DNA of 64,000 nucleotides, from contig NZ_RCWJ01000005.1 in assembly GCF_003668565.1 (NCBI RefSeq), forward strand, positions 211,746 to 275,745, in the 5' to 3' direction. The stretch comes from Mycetocola zhadangensis. GTDB taxonomy: Bacteria; Actinomycetota; Actinomycetes; Actinomycetales; Microbacteriaceae. A model generated the notes under the pieces. It ran no database searches. It was not told the DNA's origin and worked only from the letters and a program-made list of their open reading frames with translations. This document shows positions 8,416 to 17,249 of the stretch, piece by piece; within the stretch, counting starts at the first letter, position 1, and each line of letters opens with the position of its first letter. The translations under genes were made by a program, and so were the position numbers.

Positions 8416-9370
8416 TGTGAAGCCTCCTGGTGAGCGCAACGATCGGCAGCGTGACGACGGTCACAACGATGGCGAGCAGCACGGTAATCGTTCCGGCGCG
8501 GCCAAGGTCGAACTGTTGCAGCGCGGCCTGATAGATGAGGTATGCCGGAACCGTTGTGGACTGCCCTGGTCCGCCGGCCGTCATGATGTAGACCAGGTCG
8601 AAAACCTTGAAGGCCAGGACGATGCGGATGAGAAAGGCCGCGGCGATCGTGCCTGCAACCGCTGGGAGGGTTATCTGGGTGAAGAGACGGAATCCGCCTG
8701 CGCCGTCGAGCGCCGCGGCCTCGGTCACCTCGGGATCTTGACCGAGAAGCGCAGCGAAAACCAGAAGCGCGATGAGGGGTGACCATTCCCAGACGTCAGC
8801 GATAGCTACGCCCACCAGGGCGAACGTCGGTGAGGCCAGAACGGAGACGGGGTCTCCGGAGTACCCGAAAAAGGTCAGAACCGTGTTGAACAGGCCGCCG
8901 GACGGGTTGAAGATCAGTTTCCAGAGGATGCCGACAACGACGGGCGGTGTGATCATCGGCAACAGCAGCAGGGTGCGGATCAGAGCGCCGGAGCGCGCAC
9001 TGCGGAACAGTGCAACAGCGGTCGCGACCCCGAGCACGACACTGGCCGCCGAGACCAGGAGTGCGTAAATGGTGTTGCGAACGAGGGAAGCAACGACATC
9101 CTCGTCGCCGAGGGCCGCCTCGAAGTTCGCCGTACCCACCCACTCCTGGAACGGGCGACCGAGGCTCGACTCAGACAACGCCGTCAGCACGATGAAGATC
9201 AGTGGGTAAAGACCGAGTACGACGAGCGAGAGAATACTCGGAGCGATGAACAGCCGATGTGCTGTGGAGTCGCGGGTCCGCCGCTGCTGACGGGGCGCCG
9301 GACCACCAGTACCCGGGGGCGTCGGAAGACGACCCCGGGTACTGGTTCCCTCGCTGGTGCTAAGAGCCAA
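8408..9370 (-). CDS. Carbohydrate-type ABC transporter permease (MalF-like)
   Basis: Permease of about 320 residues. The core starts at HRLFIAPSILSLVVLGLYP, typical of MalF-like proteins, and the EAA loop is near the C-terminal third (EVTEAAALDGAGGFRLFTQITLP). The start is uncertain. A TTG at 9370, preceded by GAAGAAA, gives an 11-base overlap with the binding-protein stop and is preferred. An ATG at 9454 would overlap that gene by 95 bases. No start codon is available after the hairpin at 9305-9346, so that hairpin lies within the first codons. The protein pairs with the downstream MalG-like permease to form the membrane channel. Confidence 0.85.
   Translation of the reverse strand: MALSTSEGTSTRGRLPTPPGTGGPAPRQQRRTRDSTAHRLFIAPSILSLVVLGLYPLIFIVLTALSESSLGRPFQEWVGTANFEAALGDEDVVASLVRNTIYALLVSAASVVLGVATAVALFRSARSGALIRTLLLLPMITPPVVVGILWKLIFNPSGGLFNTVLTFFGYSGDPVSVLASPTFALVGVAIADVWEWSPLIALLVFAALLGQDPEVTEAAALDGAGGFRLFTQITLPAVAGTIAAAFLIRIVLAFKVFDLVYIMTAGGPGQSTTVPAYLIYQAALQQFDLGRAGTITVLLAIVVTVVTLPIVALTRRLHND
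9305..9346 (-). promoter_or_regulatory. Strong intercistronic hairpin at the binding-protein/permease junction
   Basis: Perfect 14-bp stem (ACCAGTACCCGGGG with its complement, 9305-9318 and 9333-9346) extended inward by CGTC/GACG around a 4-base loop. It lies just after the binding-protein stop and has no T-run, so it is unlikely to be a simple terminator. Such hairpins can protect the upstream message from 3' exonucleases or cause partial termination, giving more binding protein than permease. Confidence 0.65.
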
Positions 9371-10706
9371 GGATTTCTTCCCATTCGTCCTGAACGCGGT
9401 CGAGGGCTTCCTGCGCCGTTCCGCCCTCGCCAGCGATGAGCTTGGCGAGCTCATCAGTCAGGATCTGCGCCAGTTCGGTCGCGTGCTCACCGGTTGGCCA
9501 CGCAAGAGCGCCCTCGAGCGTCGCCCGGTTCACTCCCTGCAGCTCGGGGTACTCGGTTCCGTAGCTGTCACTCTCGAGCGACGAGATGCGGTTCGGATCG
9601 ATGCCTGTCGGAGGCGTCGCCGTGAGCAGCGCCTCGTTGACCTCGGATGACGCCGCCCACTCGATGAAGGTCTTGGCGAGTTCGGTCTTCTCCGTGTTTG
9701 CGGCAACAACCCAGCTGAAACCGGCCACCAGCGACGCGCGGCTTTCGGTGTTGTCGCCACCCGTTGGCAAGAACGAGACGCCCCACTTGTCGATGACCTC
9801 GGATCCGCTCTCCGGGTCCTGCGACCGGACGCCGAGGTCGGTCCAGTTTTCGATGAAGCCGACCTTGCCGGCAAACCAGGCGCTGTTCCCAGCGCCGAAG
9901 TCGGTCTCCGCCGGCGTCGGCAGAGCGTAATCGTTGATGTCAACGAGCGACTGCGCCGCGGCGACGGCTTCAGCTGAGTTGATAACCGGCTGCCCGTTGT
10001 CGTCGAGGAACTCGCCGCCGAATCCGGCGAGTCGGTTGGCGAAGCTCGCACCGAGGATGAGCGGCGACTTCTGGCCGAAGATCGCGGCGCCGTAGACGCC
10101 GTCGCCTTTCTCGTTCTCGGTGATCGTCTTGGACTGCTCGAGGTATTCATCCCACGTGGCTGGCGGTGCGGTGAAGCCGTTCCGCTCAAGAATTTCCTTG
10201 TTGTAGAACAGAACGTGGGTGTCACCGTCGAAAGGAACGCCGTACCGTTTGCCGTCGACCTCGCTGTACGGTTCGTAAATCGACGGGATGAAGTCTTCAG
10301 TGTCGAGCGCTTCCTCGGAGTCGATCCACTCGGAGAGGTCCTGAATCGCACCGTCAGCTGCGAGGTCACCGAGCGAGACGTACCAGGGGGCAGCCACGTC
10401 GATGGTGTTCGCGCCTGATTGCTGGTCGAGTGCGAGCTTCGACCCGATCTCGTCGTAAGGCACGATCACCGGGTTGATCTTCGCGCCGGTCTCTTTTTCG
10501 AACTCCGTGGACAACCATTCCGATGCGCCCTCGTGCGACGAAATCAGCAGGACGGTGAGTTCTTCGCCACTGAAGTCGCCGTCGGCGTTGCTGTCACCGC
10601 CGCCGGACGCGGAGCAGCCAGCGAGAACGAAAATAGCGGATGCTGTGAGACCGGCTGCGGCGAAAAGTGCGGGTGGCCGGTGTGCCCGGCGGCGTGAAAA
10701 TGACAT
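9360..10706 (-). CDS. Extracellular solute-binding lipoprotein, family 1
   Basis: A 448-residue protein. The N-terminus (SFSRRRAHRPPALFAAAGLTA) leads into a lipobox ending LAGC at about residue 31, then a Ser/Gly-rich linker, so it should be lipid-anchored on the outer face of the membrane. The mature part has the family 1 signatures VDGKRYGVPFDGDTHVLFYNK and TWDEYLEQSKTI. The ATG at 10706 was chosen over an upstream in-frame ATG because AGGAG precedes it and the signal peptide starts there. It delivers an unknown, probably organic solute to the two permeases downstream, and is transcribed divergently from the oxygenase operon. Confidence 0.92.
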   Translation of the reverse strand: MSFSRRRAHRPPALFAAAGLTASAIFVLAGCSASGGGDSNADGDFSGEELTVLLISSHEGASEWLSTEFEKETGAKINPVIVPYDEIGSKLALDQQSGANTIDVAAPWYVSLGDLAADGAIQDLSEWIDSEEALDTEDFIPSIYEPYSEVDGKRYGVPFDGDTHVLFYNKEILERNGFTAPPATWDEYLEQSKTITENEKGDGVYGAAIFGQKSPLILGASFANRLAGFGGEFLDDNGQPVINSAEAVAAAQSLVDINDYALPTPAETDFGAGNSAWFAGKVGFIENWTDLGVRSQDPESGSEVIDKWGVSFLPTGGDNTESRASLVAGFSWVVAANTEKTELAKTFIEWAASSEVNEALLTATPPTGIDPNRISSLESDSYGTEYPELQGVNRATLEGALAWPTGEHATELAQILTDELAKLIAGEGGTAQEALDRVQDEWEEILGS

Positions 10707-10957
10707 GTCGAACTCCTGGGGAATGGGTGCAGGCGCTTCAGGGTGGGTGCTAGCCGAATGTACGGACGACGACGCCCGCCCGATAGTCGAGACGTAAGAA
10801 TCCGACACGTTTCGTCATGTTTCTTCGCCGCAATCCGGAACATTTCCTTAGGTTTCGCTCGCCCTATCTCGCTCGCGGTCGCGCTGATAGCTTTCGAAGT
10901 CCGGCGAGCGGAATCCAGGCATCCGTTCGCGTCGCTTCCCACTCATCGGACGGTCAC

Positions 10958-12394
10958 ATGCCTTCACGCATCATTCTCAACGCCTTCGACATGAGCTGTG
11001 TCACCCATCAGGCGCCCGGCTTGTGGCGGCACCCGGACAATGACGCTGACCGGTATAACGAACTGGCCTACTGGACCGATCTCGCGCAGACTCTCGAGCG
11101 CGGAAAGTTTGACGCCATCTTCCTCGCCGATGTGGTCGGACTCTACGACGTGTACCGCCACTCAGCGGCACCGGCCCTCACGGACGCCGCGCAGGTCCCC
11201 GTCGGCGACCCGCTGTTCCAGATTCCCGCGATGGCAGCGGTGACGTCGAAGCTCGGTTTCGGCGTAACCGTCGCGCTGACATACGAACTGCCTTACGCGC
11301 TGGCCCGCAAGTTCTCCACCCTCGACCACTTCACTCACGGCCGGATCGGCTGGAACGTCGTCACGTCGTACCTCAACAGCGCCGCGAAAAACCTCGGACT
11401 GAGCCAGCAGATCGCCCATGACGAGCGTTACAACCTCGCCGACGAGTTCCTCGACGTCACCTACAAGCTTTGGGAGGGATCGTGGGAAGACGGTGCAGTC
11501 GAGCGCAACCGCGAGACCGGCACTTTCACCAACCCGGCCAGGGTGCACCCGATCAACCATCACGGGAAATACTTCGACGTCCCAGGCATCCACCTTTCCG
11601 AGCCTTCGCCGCAGCGCACGCCGGTCATCTTCCAGGCAGGCGCATCACCCAAAGGCAGGGACTTCGCCGCTAAGCACGGTGAGGCGGTCTTCATCAACGG
11701 GCTGACACCCGAGCTGACCCGCAAGGCGACCGACGACATCCGGGACCGGGCAGAACGATTGGGGCGACCTCGCGAATCGGTGAAGATTCTCACCCTCGCG
11801 ACGGTCATCACCGCAGAGACCGACGAAGCAGCTCAAGCGAAATATCGCGAATACCAGGAGTACGTCAGCCTGGAGGGTGCTCTCACCCTCTTCGCCGGGT
11901 GGACGGGCATCGACCTCTCCGAGTACGACCCGGACGAACCCCTCAAGTACATCGAAACCGACGCGGGACGCTCAGCGCTGGCACTGTTCACCACTGCAGA
12001 CCCTAATAAGGACTGGACCATCCGCGACATCGCGGAGCACGTTGGGATCGGCGGGATCGGAGCCGTTATCGTCGGATCGCCAACCACGGTCTCCGACGAG
12101 CTGGAGCGCTGGGTGGACGTTGCCGGCATCGACGGCTTCAACCTCGCATACGTGATCACGCCAGGGACGTTCGAGGATGTCGTCGACCTGGTGGTGCCCG
12201 AGCTGCAAAAGCGCGGCCGGGTCTGGGCCGACTACCCGGATGGCACCCTCCGGGAACGGCTCAACGGCTCCAATTCGCCGTTCGTCCCCGAGTACCACCC
12301 GGCGCACCAATACCGCGGCGCGTATGCGTCCTCCGAATCCGCCGAGGACAACACAGCACCGTCGCGCTTTTCCGACACGTTCCAGAACGCCTGA
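10958..12394 (+). CDS. NtaA/SnaA/DszA-family FMNH2-dependent monooxygenase (luciferase-like)
   Basis: A 478-residue member of the long bacterial-luciferase-like family that uses reduced FMN and oxygen to attack nitrilotriacetate, sulfones or related compounds. Family marks include LWRHPDNDADRYNELAYW, LERGKFDAIFLADVVG, HGRIGWNVVTSYL and FQAGASPKGRDFAAKHGEAVF. The ATG at 10958 is preceded by GGACGG, and the protein aligns with the family from there. It is first in a four-gene operon with two DszC-like flavoproteins and an aldo/keto reductase. A partner flavin reductase, which two-component enzymes of this family need, is not visible in the window. The substrate cannot be named from sequence. 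Confidence 0.92.
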   Translation: MPSRIILNAFDMSCVTHQAPGLWRHPDNDADRYNELAYWTDLAQTLERGKFDAIFLADVVGLYDVYRHSAAPALTDAAQVPVGDPLFQIPAMAAVTSKLGFGVTVALTYELPYALARKFSTLDHFTHGRIGWNVVTSYLNSAAKNLGLSQQIAHDERYNLADEFLDVTYKLWEGSWEDGAVERNRETGTFTNPARVHPINHHGKYFDVPGIHLSEPSPQRTPVIFQAGASPKGRDFAAKHGEAVFINGLTPELTRKATDDIRDRAERLGRPRESVKILTLATVITAETDEAAQAKYREYQEYVSLEGALTLFAGWTGIDLSEYDPDEPLKYIETDAGRSALALFTTADPNKDWTIRDIAEHVGIGGIGAVIVGSPTTVSDELERWVDVAGIDGFNLAYVITPGTFEDVVDLVVPELQKRGRVWADYPDGTLRERLNGSNSPFVPEYHPAHQYRGAYASSESAEDNTAPSRFSDTFQNA

Positions 12395-12421
12395 ACAGGC
12401 GCCGAGACCGAAGGACTTCCC

Positions 12422-13651
12422 ATGGCAGAAATCACCGCAGCGCACCAGGAGCGCATTCATTGGTCGGGCGCAGCGTCTCAGGCAGAACTCGACTCGTGGC
12501 AGACGATCGCCGAGGGAGTCGCGCGCGAGCTGGCCGTCGACGTTCTCGAACGTGACCGGGCGAATGAAGACCCGCACCGCGAGTTGCAGTTGCTTCGCGA
12601 CTCCGGCCTGGTCAATCTTTTGGACCCTGTCGAGTTCGGTGGCGGCGGAGCGCACTGGGAGACGGCGTTCCTCGTCATTCGCACACTGGCGCGGGTCGAC
12701 GCGTCGGTAGCGCAAGTCCTGGCCTACCACTTCATCAACAAGAGCAACATCAGCTTCCTCCTCCCCCGCGCCGAGCAGGCGGAGTGGTATCGCGCCACCA
12801 TCGATGGGAAGTGGTTCTGGGGCGACAGCGTCAACCCGGTCGACCCCAACCTCGAGTTGACGGTCAACGCGGATGGCTGGCGACTCAACGGGGTGAAACA
12901 CTTCTCGACAGGAGCGTCCGTCGGAGACCGAATCCTCATCTCGGCAGCTGTCACCGGTGGGACCCGCGATGGCCAGCTGGTGCTCTTCGTCGTGAACGCG
13001 GACGCGGCCGGCGTCGAGCCGCTTGGCGACTGGGACGCCCTCGGCCAGCGACTCTCGGCCAGCGGCTCGGTTCGGTACACCGACGTGCGCGTCACTGAAT
13101 CAGATCTGCTCGGTGAACTCACCGACCAGCCCTTTGCGAATCTCATCACTCCGGGCATTCAGCTGGCGTTCGCGAATCTCTATCTCGGGATCGCGCAGGG
13201 CGCACTCGAGCAGGCGCGCGACCTCACTCGCGCCAGGAGGAACGCCTGGTTCCTCTCATCGGCTGACCTGTATCGGAATGATCCGTTTGTGCTCCGCGTG
13301 TTCGGGGAGTTCGTCGCTCGCGTCGATGCCGTCGAAGCACTGGCCGACCGGGCAGCGCGCCGGTTCGACTCGGTGGTGGCGCTCGGTGACAAGTTGACTT
13401 TCGAGTCTCGTGGCGCGATCGAGGTCGAGATCGCGAAGGTCAAGATCGTGTCGAGTGAGGTCGGAGTCGAAGTGACCAACCGGGTATTCGAAGCCACCGG
13501 GTCAAGCTCGGCGAAGTCGAGCGTCGGACTTGACCTGTTCTGGCGCAACATCCGCACCCACTCGCTACACGACCCCGTCGACTACAAAAAGCTCGAGGTC
13601 GGCGCTCATTTTCTCAACGGCGAATTCCAGCCGATCTCGCTTTACACCTAG
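12422..13651 (+). CDS. Acyl-CoA dehydrogenase-fold flavin monooxygenase, DszC/SfnB-like (first copy)
   Basis: A 409-residue protein with an acyl-CoA dehydrogenase N-terminal domain (ELQLLRDSGLVNLLDPVEFGGGGAHW), a middle beta domain (GWRLNGVKHFSTGASVGDRILISA) and a C-terminal helical domain. In operons with NtaA/DszA-type oxygenases this fold usually acts as a flavin-dependent monooxygenase rather than a CoA dehydrogenase (DszC, SfnB). It starts 27 bases after the luciferase-like gene and ends 9 bases before a second homologue. The exact reaction is inferred only from context. Confidence 0.85.
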   Translation: MAEITAAHQERIHWSGAASQAELDSWQTIAEGVARELAVDVLERDRANEDPHRELQLLRDSGLVNLLDPVEFGGGGAHWETAFLVIRTLARVDASVAQVLAYHFINKSNISFLLPRAEQAEWYRATIDGKWFWGDSVNPVDPNLELTVNADGWRLNGVKHFSTGASVGDRILISAAVTGGTRDGQLVLFVVNADAAGVEPLGDWDALGQRLSASGSVRYTDVRVTESDLLGELTDQPFANLITPGIQLAFANLYLGIAQGALEQARDLTRARRNAWFLSSADLYRNDPFVLRVFGEFVARVDAVEALADRAARRFDSVVALGDKLTFESRGAIEVEIAKVKIVSSEVGVEVTNRVFEATGSSSAKSSVGLDLFWRNIRTHSLHDPVDYKKLEVGAHFLNGEFQPISLYT

Positions 13652-13660
13652 GAGCCCGGT

Positions 13661-14920
13661 ATGCCAATGACGACAGAGGTGCGAAGCACCTCCAGACTCG
13701 ACTCGGTCCTCAAGCGACTGCGGCCGATCTTTGAGAACATCGCCGCCGGCGCCGTGCGGCGGGAACAGGACCACACGCTCCCACACGCGGAGGTCCGTCA
13801 ACTGGTGGACGCGGGCTTCGCGGCCCTGCGCGTGCCGACGGAATACGGTGGAGCCGGACTCAGCATTCCTGAGCTCGCCGAGGTGCTGGTCGAACTTGCG
13901 GCAGCCGACTCCAACCTCCCCCAGATCTTTCGAGGCCACATCGCGTTCGTCGAGGACCGGCTCACCGCACCAGTCGGCCACGACCGTGACCGCTGGCTGC
14001 GGCGCTTTGCGGCGGGAGAAATCGTTGGCAACGCCTGGAGCGAAGTTGGTCAGGGTGCCCTCGGTGTCTCACAAACCACGCTCGACCACAACGCGAGCGG
14101 CTGGACAGTCAACGGACGCAAGTTCTACACGACCGGGAGCATCTACGCCGACTGGATTGACGTGACCGCCCGCCGATCGGACGGGATCGACGGAACCGCC
14201 CTGGTGCGAGCTTCCCAGCCGGGAGTCGTCGTCTCCGACGACTGGGATGGGTTCGGCCAGCAGCTCACCGGCACCGGAACCACAACGTTCACGCAGGCGA
14301 CGGTCGACGGCGAGAACGTGTTCGCCTTCGCCGATCGATTCCGGTACCAGACGGCTCTCTACCAGCTCGTTCTTCTTGCCGTTCACGCCGGTATCGCACG
14401 GGCGGCCGAACGAGACACGGCACGCGACGTGCACAATCGGCAGCGTGTGTACAGCCATGGATCAGCATCCCTCGTTCGAGAGGACCCGCAGATTCAAGCC
14501 ATAGTTGGTGAGATCTCATCAGTGGCCTTCGTCGCCCACGCGACAGTGCAGCGGGTCGCAGACGCGATCCAGCGCGCCTATGAAACCTCAGCCCAGCGGG
14601 GCTCAGCTGACGATGACGCCGCAAACATCGCGGCGGAAATCGCCTCAGCTCAGGGGCAGGTGGTGTTGTCGACCCTTGTGCCCGAGGCCACAACGCGGGT
14701 TTTTGACACCCTCGGAGCGTCCGCAGTCAGCCGCGCGAAGGGACTCGACAGGCATTGGCGAAACGCCAGGACCGTCGCCTCCCACAACCCGTGGATCTAC
14801 AAGGCCAAGATCGTTGGGGACTGGACTATCAACCAAACGCCGCCACCCTTTATCTGGGAGATCGGCGTGCGCGCACCCCTCACCGACGCCTCAGTATCCA
14901 CTCAAGGAGCACCACAGTGA
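13661..14920 (+). CDS. Acyl-CoA dehydrogenase-fold flavin monooxygenase, DszC-like (second copy)
   Basis: A 419-residue homologue of the preceding gene, with the same three-domain layout: LVDAGFAALRVPTEYGGAGLSI near the start, GWTVNGRKFYTTGSIYADWIDVTA in the beta domain and GLDRHWRNARTVASHNPWIYKAKIVGD at the end. The HWRNART-H pattern is characteristic of DszC-like members. The two copies differ clearly, so they probably act on different substrates or form a heteromer rather than being a recent duplicate. The stop overlaps the next start (GTGA). Confidence 0.87.
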   Translation: MPMTTEVRSTSRLDSVLKRLRPIFENIAAGAVRREQDHTLPHAEVRQLVDAGFAALRVPTEYGGAGLSIPELAEVLVELAAADSNLPQIFRGHIAFVEDRLTAPVGHDRDRWLRRFAAGEIVGNAWSEVGQGALGVSQTTLDHNASGWTVNGRKFYTTGSIYADWIDVTARRSDGIDGTALVRASQPGVVVSDDWDGFGQQLTGTGTTTFTQATVDGENVFAFADRFRYQTALYQLVLLAVHAGIARAAERDTARDVHNRQRVYSHGSASLVREDPQIQAIVGEISSVAFVAHATVQRVADAIQRAYETSAQRGSADDDAANIAAEIASAQGQVVLSTLVPEATTRVFDTLGASAVSRAKGLDRHWRNARTVASHNPWIYKAKIVGDWTINQTPPPFIWEIGVRAPLTDASVSTQGAPQ

Positions 14921-15984
14921 CCGACGACATCCGTTTCGACACCTCAGTTCCCGACATCCACGCCCCCTACCGCGCGGCGAACGACAGATATACCCACCTC
15001 GGCTACCGCCGTGTCGGTGACAGCGGATTGCTTCTGCCACCAATTTCGCTCGGGCTCTGGTACAACTTCGGCGACAACCGCCCCTTCGACGGGCAGCGCG
15101 AAATCCTGCGCCACGCCTTCGACCGCGGCGTCACCCATTTCGACCTGGCGAACAACTACGGACCGCCGAACGGCAGCGCCGAAGAAAACTTCGGCCGCAT
15201 GCTCTCGCGAGACTTTGCGCCATACCGCAGTGAGCTCATCGTGTCGACTAAGGCCGGCTGGCCGCACTGGCCAGGCCCGTACGGCAACTTCGGGTCACGC
15301 AAGTACCTCCTGAACAGCCTCGACGAGTCGCTCGAACGCCTCCGCACCGATTACGTCGACATCTTCTACTCGCACCGGGTCGACCCGAACACACCACTCG
15401 AGGAAACGATCGGGGCCCTCGACACGGCTGTGCGCTCGGGCAAGGCACTGTACGCGGGCATCTCCTCCTACTCGGCAGAGCGCACCGAACGAGCGATCGC
15501 CATCGCGCGCGAGCTGGGCACCCCTCTCGTGATTCACCAGCCGTCGTACTCGCTCGTGAACCGCTGGGTCGAGGATGGCCTGCTCGACACTCTTCACGCC
15601 GGAGGCCTGGGCTCGATCGCCTTCACTCCCCTGGCCCAGGGCCTTTTGACCGGCAAGTTTCTCGACGATCCGAGCGCGTCGCACGCGACTCCCCGTGGTT
15701 CGTTCAACGAGAGCTTCCTGTCGGACGACAACCTCGCCCGCCTGCGCGGCCTGAACGACATCGCGGCATCGCGCGATCAGACCCTCGCCCAGTTGGCAAT
15801 CGCCTGGGTGCTTCGACCCGGCGGCGCGACGAGCGCACTGATCGGCGTCTCGCGCATCGAGCAGCTCGACGAGAACCTGGCGGCCCTCGACAACACCTCG
15901 TTTACCGACGACGAGCTCACTCGCATCGACGAGTTCGCTGGGGACGCCGGTGTGAATATCTGGGCCCAGTCGAGCGACCTGTAG
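14917..15984 (+). CDS. Aldo/keto reductase (YghZ/Gpr-like)
   Basis: A 355-residue NADPH-dependent reductase with the (beta/alpha)8 features of the family: HAFDRGVTHFDLANNYGPPNGSAEENFG holds the catalytic Asp and Tyr, STKAGW the Lys, and FYSHRVDPNTPLEETIGALD the His strand. It resembles the L-glyceraldehyde-3-phosphate reductase subgroup. The GTG start overlaps the preceding stop and AAGGAG lies just upstream. It presumably reduces an aldehyde or ketone released by the oxygenases of the same operon. Confidence 0.92.
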   Translation: MTDDIRFDTSVPDIHAPYRAANDRYTHLGYRRVGDSGLLLPPISLGLWYNFGDNRPFDGQREILRHAFDRGVTHFDLANNYGPPNGSAEENFGRMLSRDFAPYRSELIVSTKAGWPHWPGPYGNFGSRKYLLNSLDESLERLRTDYVDIFYSHRVDPNTPLEETIGALDTAVRSGKALYAGISSYSAERTERAIAIARELGTPLVIHQPSYSLVNRWVEDGLLDTLHAGGLGSIAFTPLAQGLLTGKFLDDPSASHATPRGSFNESFLSDDNLARLRGLNDIAASRDQTLAQLAIAWVLRPGGATSALIGVSRIEQLDENLAALDNTSFTDDELTRIDEFAGDAGVNIWAQSSDL

Positions 15985-16002
15985 TTCCGTCGGTGGATTT
16001 CG

Positions 16003-16048
16003 AAAACGGATGCTGTCCCGCTCGCTGGCGGGACAGCATCCGTTTTTT
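16003..16048. terminator. Bidirectional terminator, copy 2 of an identical pair
   Basis: The same 36-bp hairpin core as at 7551-7586 occupies 16007-16042, followed by six T residues and preceded by AAAA. It lies between the convergent aldo/keto reductase and YjbR-type genes. Each arm carries the 7-mer CGGATGC or its complement. Confidence 0.92.
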
Positions 16049-16057
16049 GAATGGAAA

Positions 16058-16444
16058 CTATCGAAGGCCGCGCAGCTCGAGCGCGGCAATCTGACGCTTG
16101 AGGGCGACCTGCCTGTATGACTCGTCAATGAGTTCGGCCACGAAGACCCAGTCGGTTTCGGGGTGTTCGAGGTCGAGTCCGAGCCAGCCGCCCGGACCGA
16201 AGTACGGTGGCACGAAGAAAAGGTTGTTTTCGAGCAGCGCTGGACGCTCGTCCGGGTCTGGCTTGAACACCATCGTGTGCGGGCGGTCCATCGACGAGCC
16301 CATCACCACGAACAGCTTCGCGCCCGCACGGAAAGTTGGCCGGCCCCACGCCATCTTCTCGGCGAACTCGGGATACTCGGCGCAAATGCCGCGCACCCGG
16401 TCGACGATCGGGTCGTCTGCCTCGAACAGCAGCGGGTGCTCCAT
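16058..16444 (-). CDS. MmcQ/YjbR-family protein
   Basis: A 128-residue single-domain protein of the YjbR/CyaY-like fold. Marks include FAEKMAWGRPTFRAGAKLFVVMG near the N-terminus and a C-terminal ELIDESYRQVA helix. Members are often described as DNA-binding, but the biochemical role is not settled. It ends just after the shared terminator and starts 9 bases downstream of a small zinc-ribbon gene on the same strand. Confidence 0.85.
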   Translation of the reverse strand: MEHPLLFEADDPIVDRVRGICAEYPEFAEKMAWGRPTFRAGAKLFVVMGSSMDRPHTMVFKPDPDERPALLENNLFFVPPYFGPGGWLGLDLEHPETDWVFVAELIDESYRQVALKRQIAALELRGLR

Positions 16445-16453
16445 GGCGAGATA

Positions 16454-16705
16454 CTACTCGCCGACACGCTTCGTGTCAGGAGTCGGGCAGTAGAGCTGGG
16501 TGCGTTCACCGCTGCGGTCGACGATGTGATCGCTCATCAGCGAACCGCAGATCGGGCACGCCGATGAGGTCGCGGGAGGCAAGGGGTCCTCGTTGTACGG
16601 GCCGAGCGGCGGCGGACCGATATACGGCCGCAACGAGTTGTTGAGCCAGTTGGTGAAGCCGCCGGACTCGGCGATGGTCGGCCTCTTCTTTTTACTTCGT
16701 GCCAT
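16454..16705 (-). CDS. Small conserved protein with a C-x2-C zinc-knuckle-like motif
   Basis: An 83-residue basic protein starting MARSKKKRPT. The first half has the pattern GGFTNWLNNSLRPYIGPPPLGPY, and the second has CPICG with a further Cys in LYCP, which could bind a metal. The ATG at 16705 was preferred to an in-frame upstream ATG because it leaves room for the divergent MarR promoter. I recognise no characterised family. Confidence 0.7.
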   Translation of the reverse strand: MARSKKKRPTIAESGGFTNWLNNSLRPYIGPPPLGPYNEDPLPPATSSACPICGSLMSDHIVDRSGERTQLYCPTPDTKRVGE

Positions 16706-16753
16706 AACTATTAGTGTACGTTGTTGATCAGCCACCCCTCCGGAAGGAGCCCG

Positions 16754-17209
16754 ATGACCCCGTCACCCGAGGCACGCGACCCCGATGTGCTCGCACTCGA
16801 GAACCAGGTCTGTTTTGCCCTCGCCGTCGCGAGCCGCAGTGTGCTGTCGCTCTACCGCCCGGTACTCGAGCCGCTTGGACTCACTCACCCGCAATACCTG
16901 GTGATGCTGGCGCTTTGGGAGCAGAGCCCTCGCTCGGTCAAGGACCTCGGACGCGCCCTTCAACTCGAACCGGCCACGCTGTCACCCCTGCTCAAGCGAC
17001 TCGAGGCCGCCGGCCTGGTGCGGCGCGAACGGTCGACGGTTGACGAACGAGTTCTGGACATCACGTTGACGCCTGCCGGGCGGCAGCTCCGTGACCGGGC
17101 CGAGGCCATCCCGGCCACGATTATTTCTGAGCTGGGGATGTCGATCGAGGAGCTCGACACCCTGCGCGGCACGCTGCACCGGGTGATCGGCGCGGCGACC
17201 CGCGCCTGA
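16754..17209 (+). CDS. OhrR-like MarR-family regulator
   Basis: A 151-residue protein. The N-terminal LENQVCFALAVASRSVLSLYRPVLEPLGLTHPQYLVMLALWE matches OhrR, including the reactive Cys, here C20, that senses organic hydroperoxides. HTH (SVKDLGRALQLEPATLSPLLKRLEAAG) and wing (RRERSTVDERVLDITLT) follow. The start ATG has GGAAGGAG upstream. OhrR normally represses an ohr peroxidase gene, but none is adjacent here; the downstream gene is a DUF4287/DUF5655 protein. Assignment as a one-cysteine peroxide sensor is by similarity. Confidence 0.85.
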   Translation: MTPSPEARDPDVLALENQVCFALAVASRSVLSLYRPVLEPLGLTHPQYLVMLALWEQSPRSVKDLGRALQLEPATLSPLLKRLEAAGLVRRERSTVDERVLDITLTPAGRQLRDRAEAIPATIISELGMSIEELDTLRGTLHRVIGAATRA

Positions 17210-17249
17210 GCCTCGATCGCGAGCCCGGCCCCGAGTACCCTTTCGGGGT

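Noticed and set aside
7551..16042. Twin hairpins as terminal inverted repeats of a transposon
   Set aside because: Each is a self-contained hairpin with T-runs at a convergent gene junction. There is no transposase and no target-site duplication.
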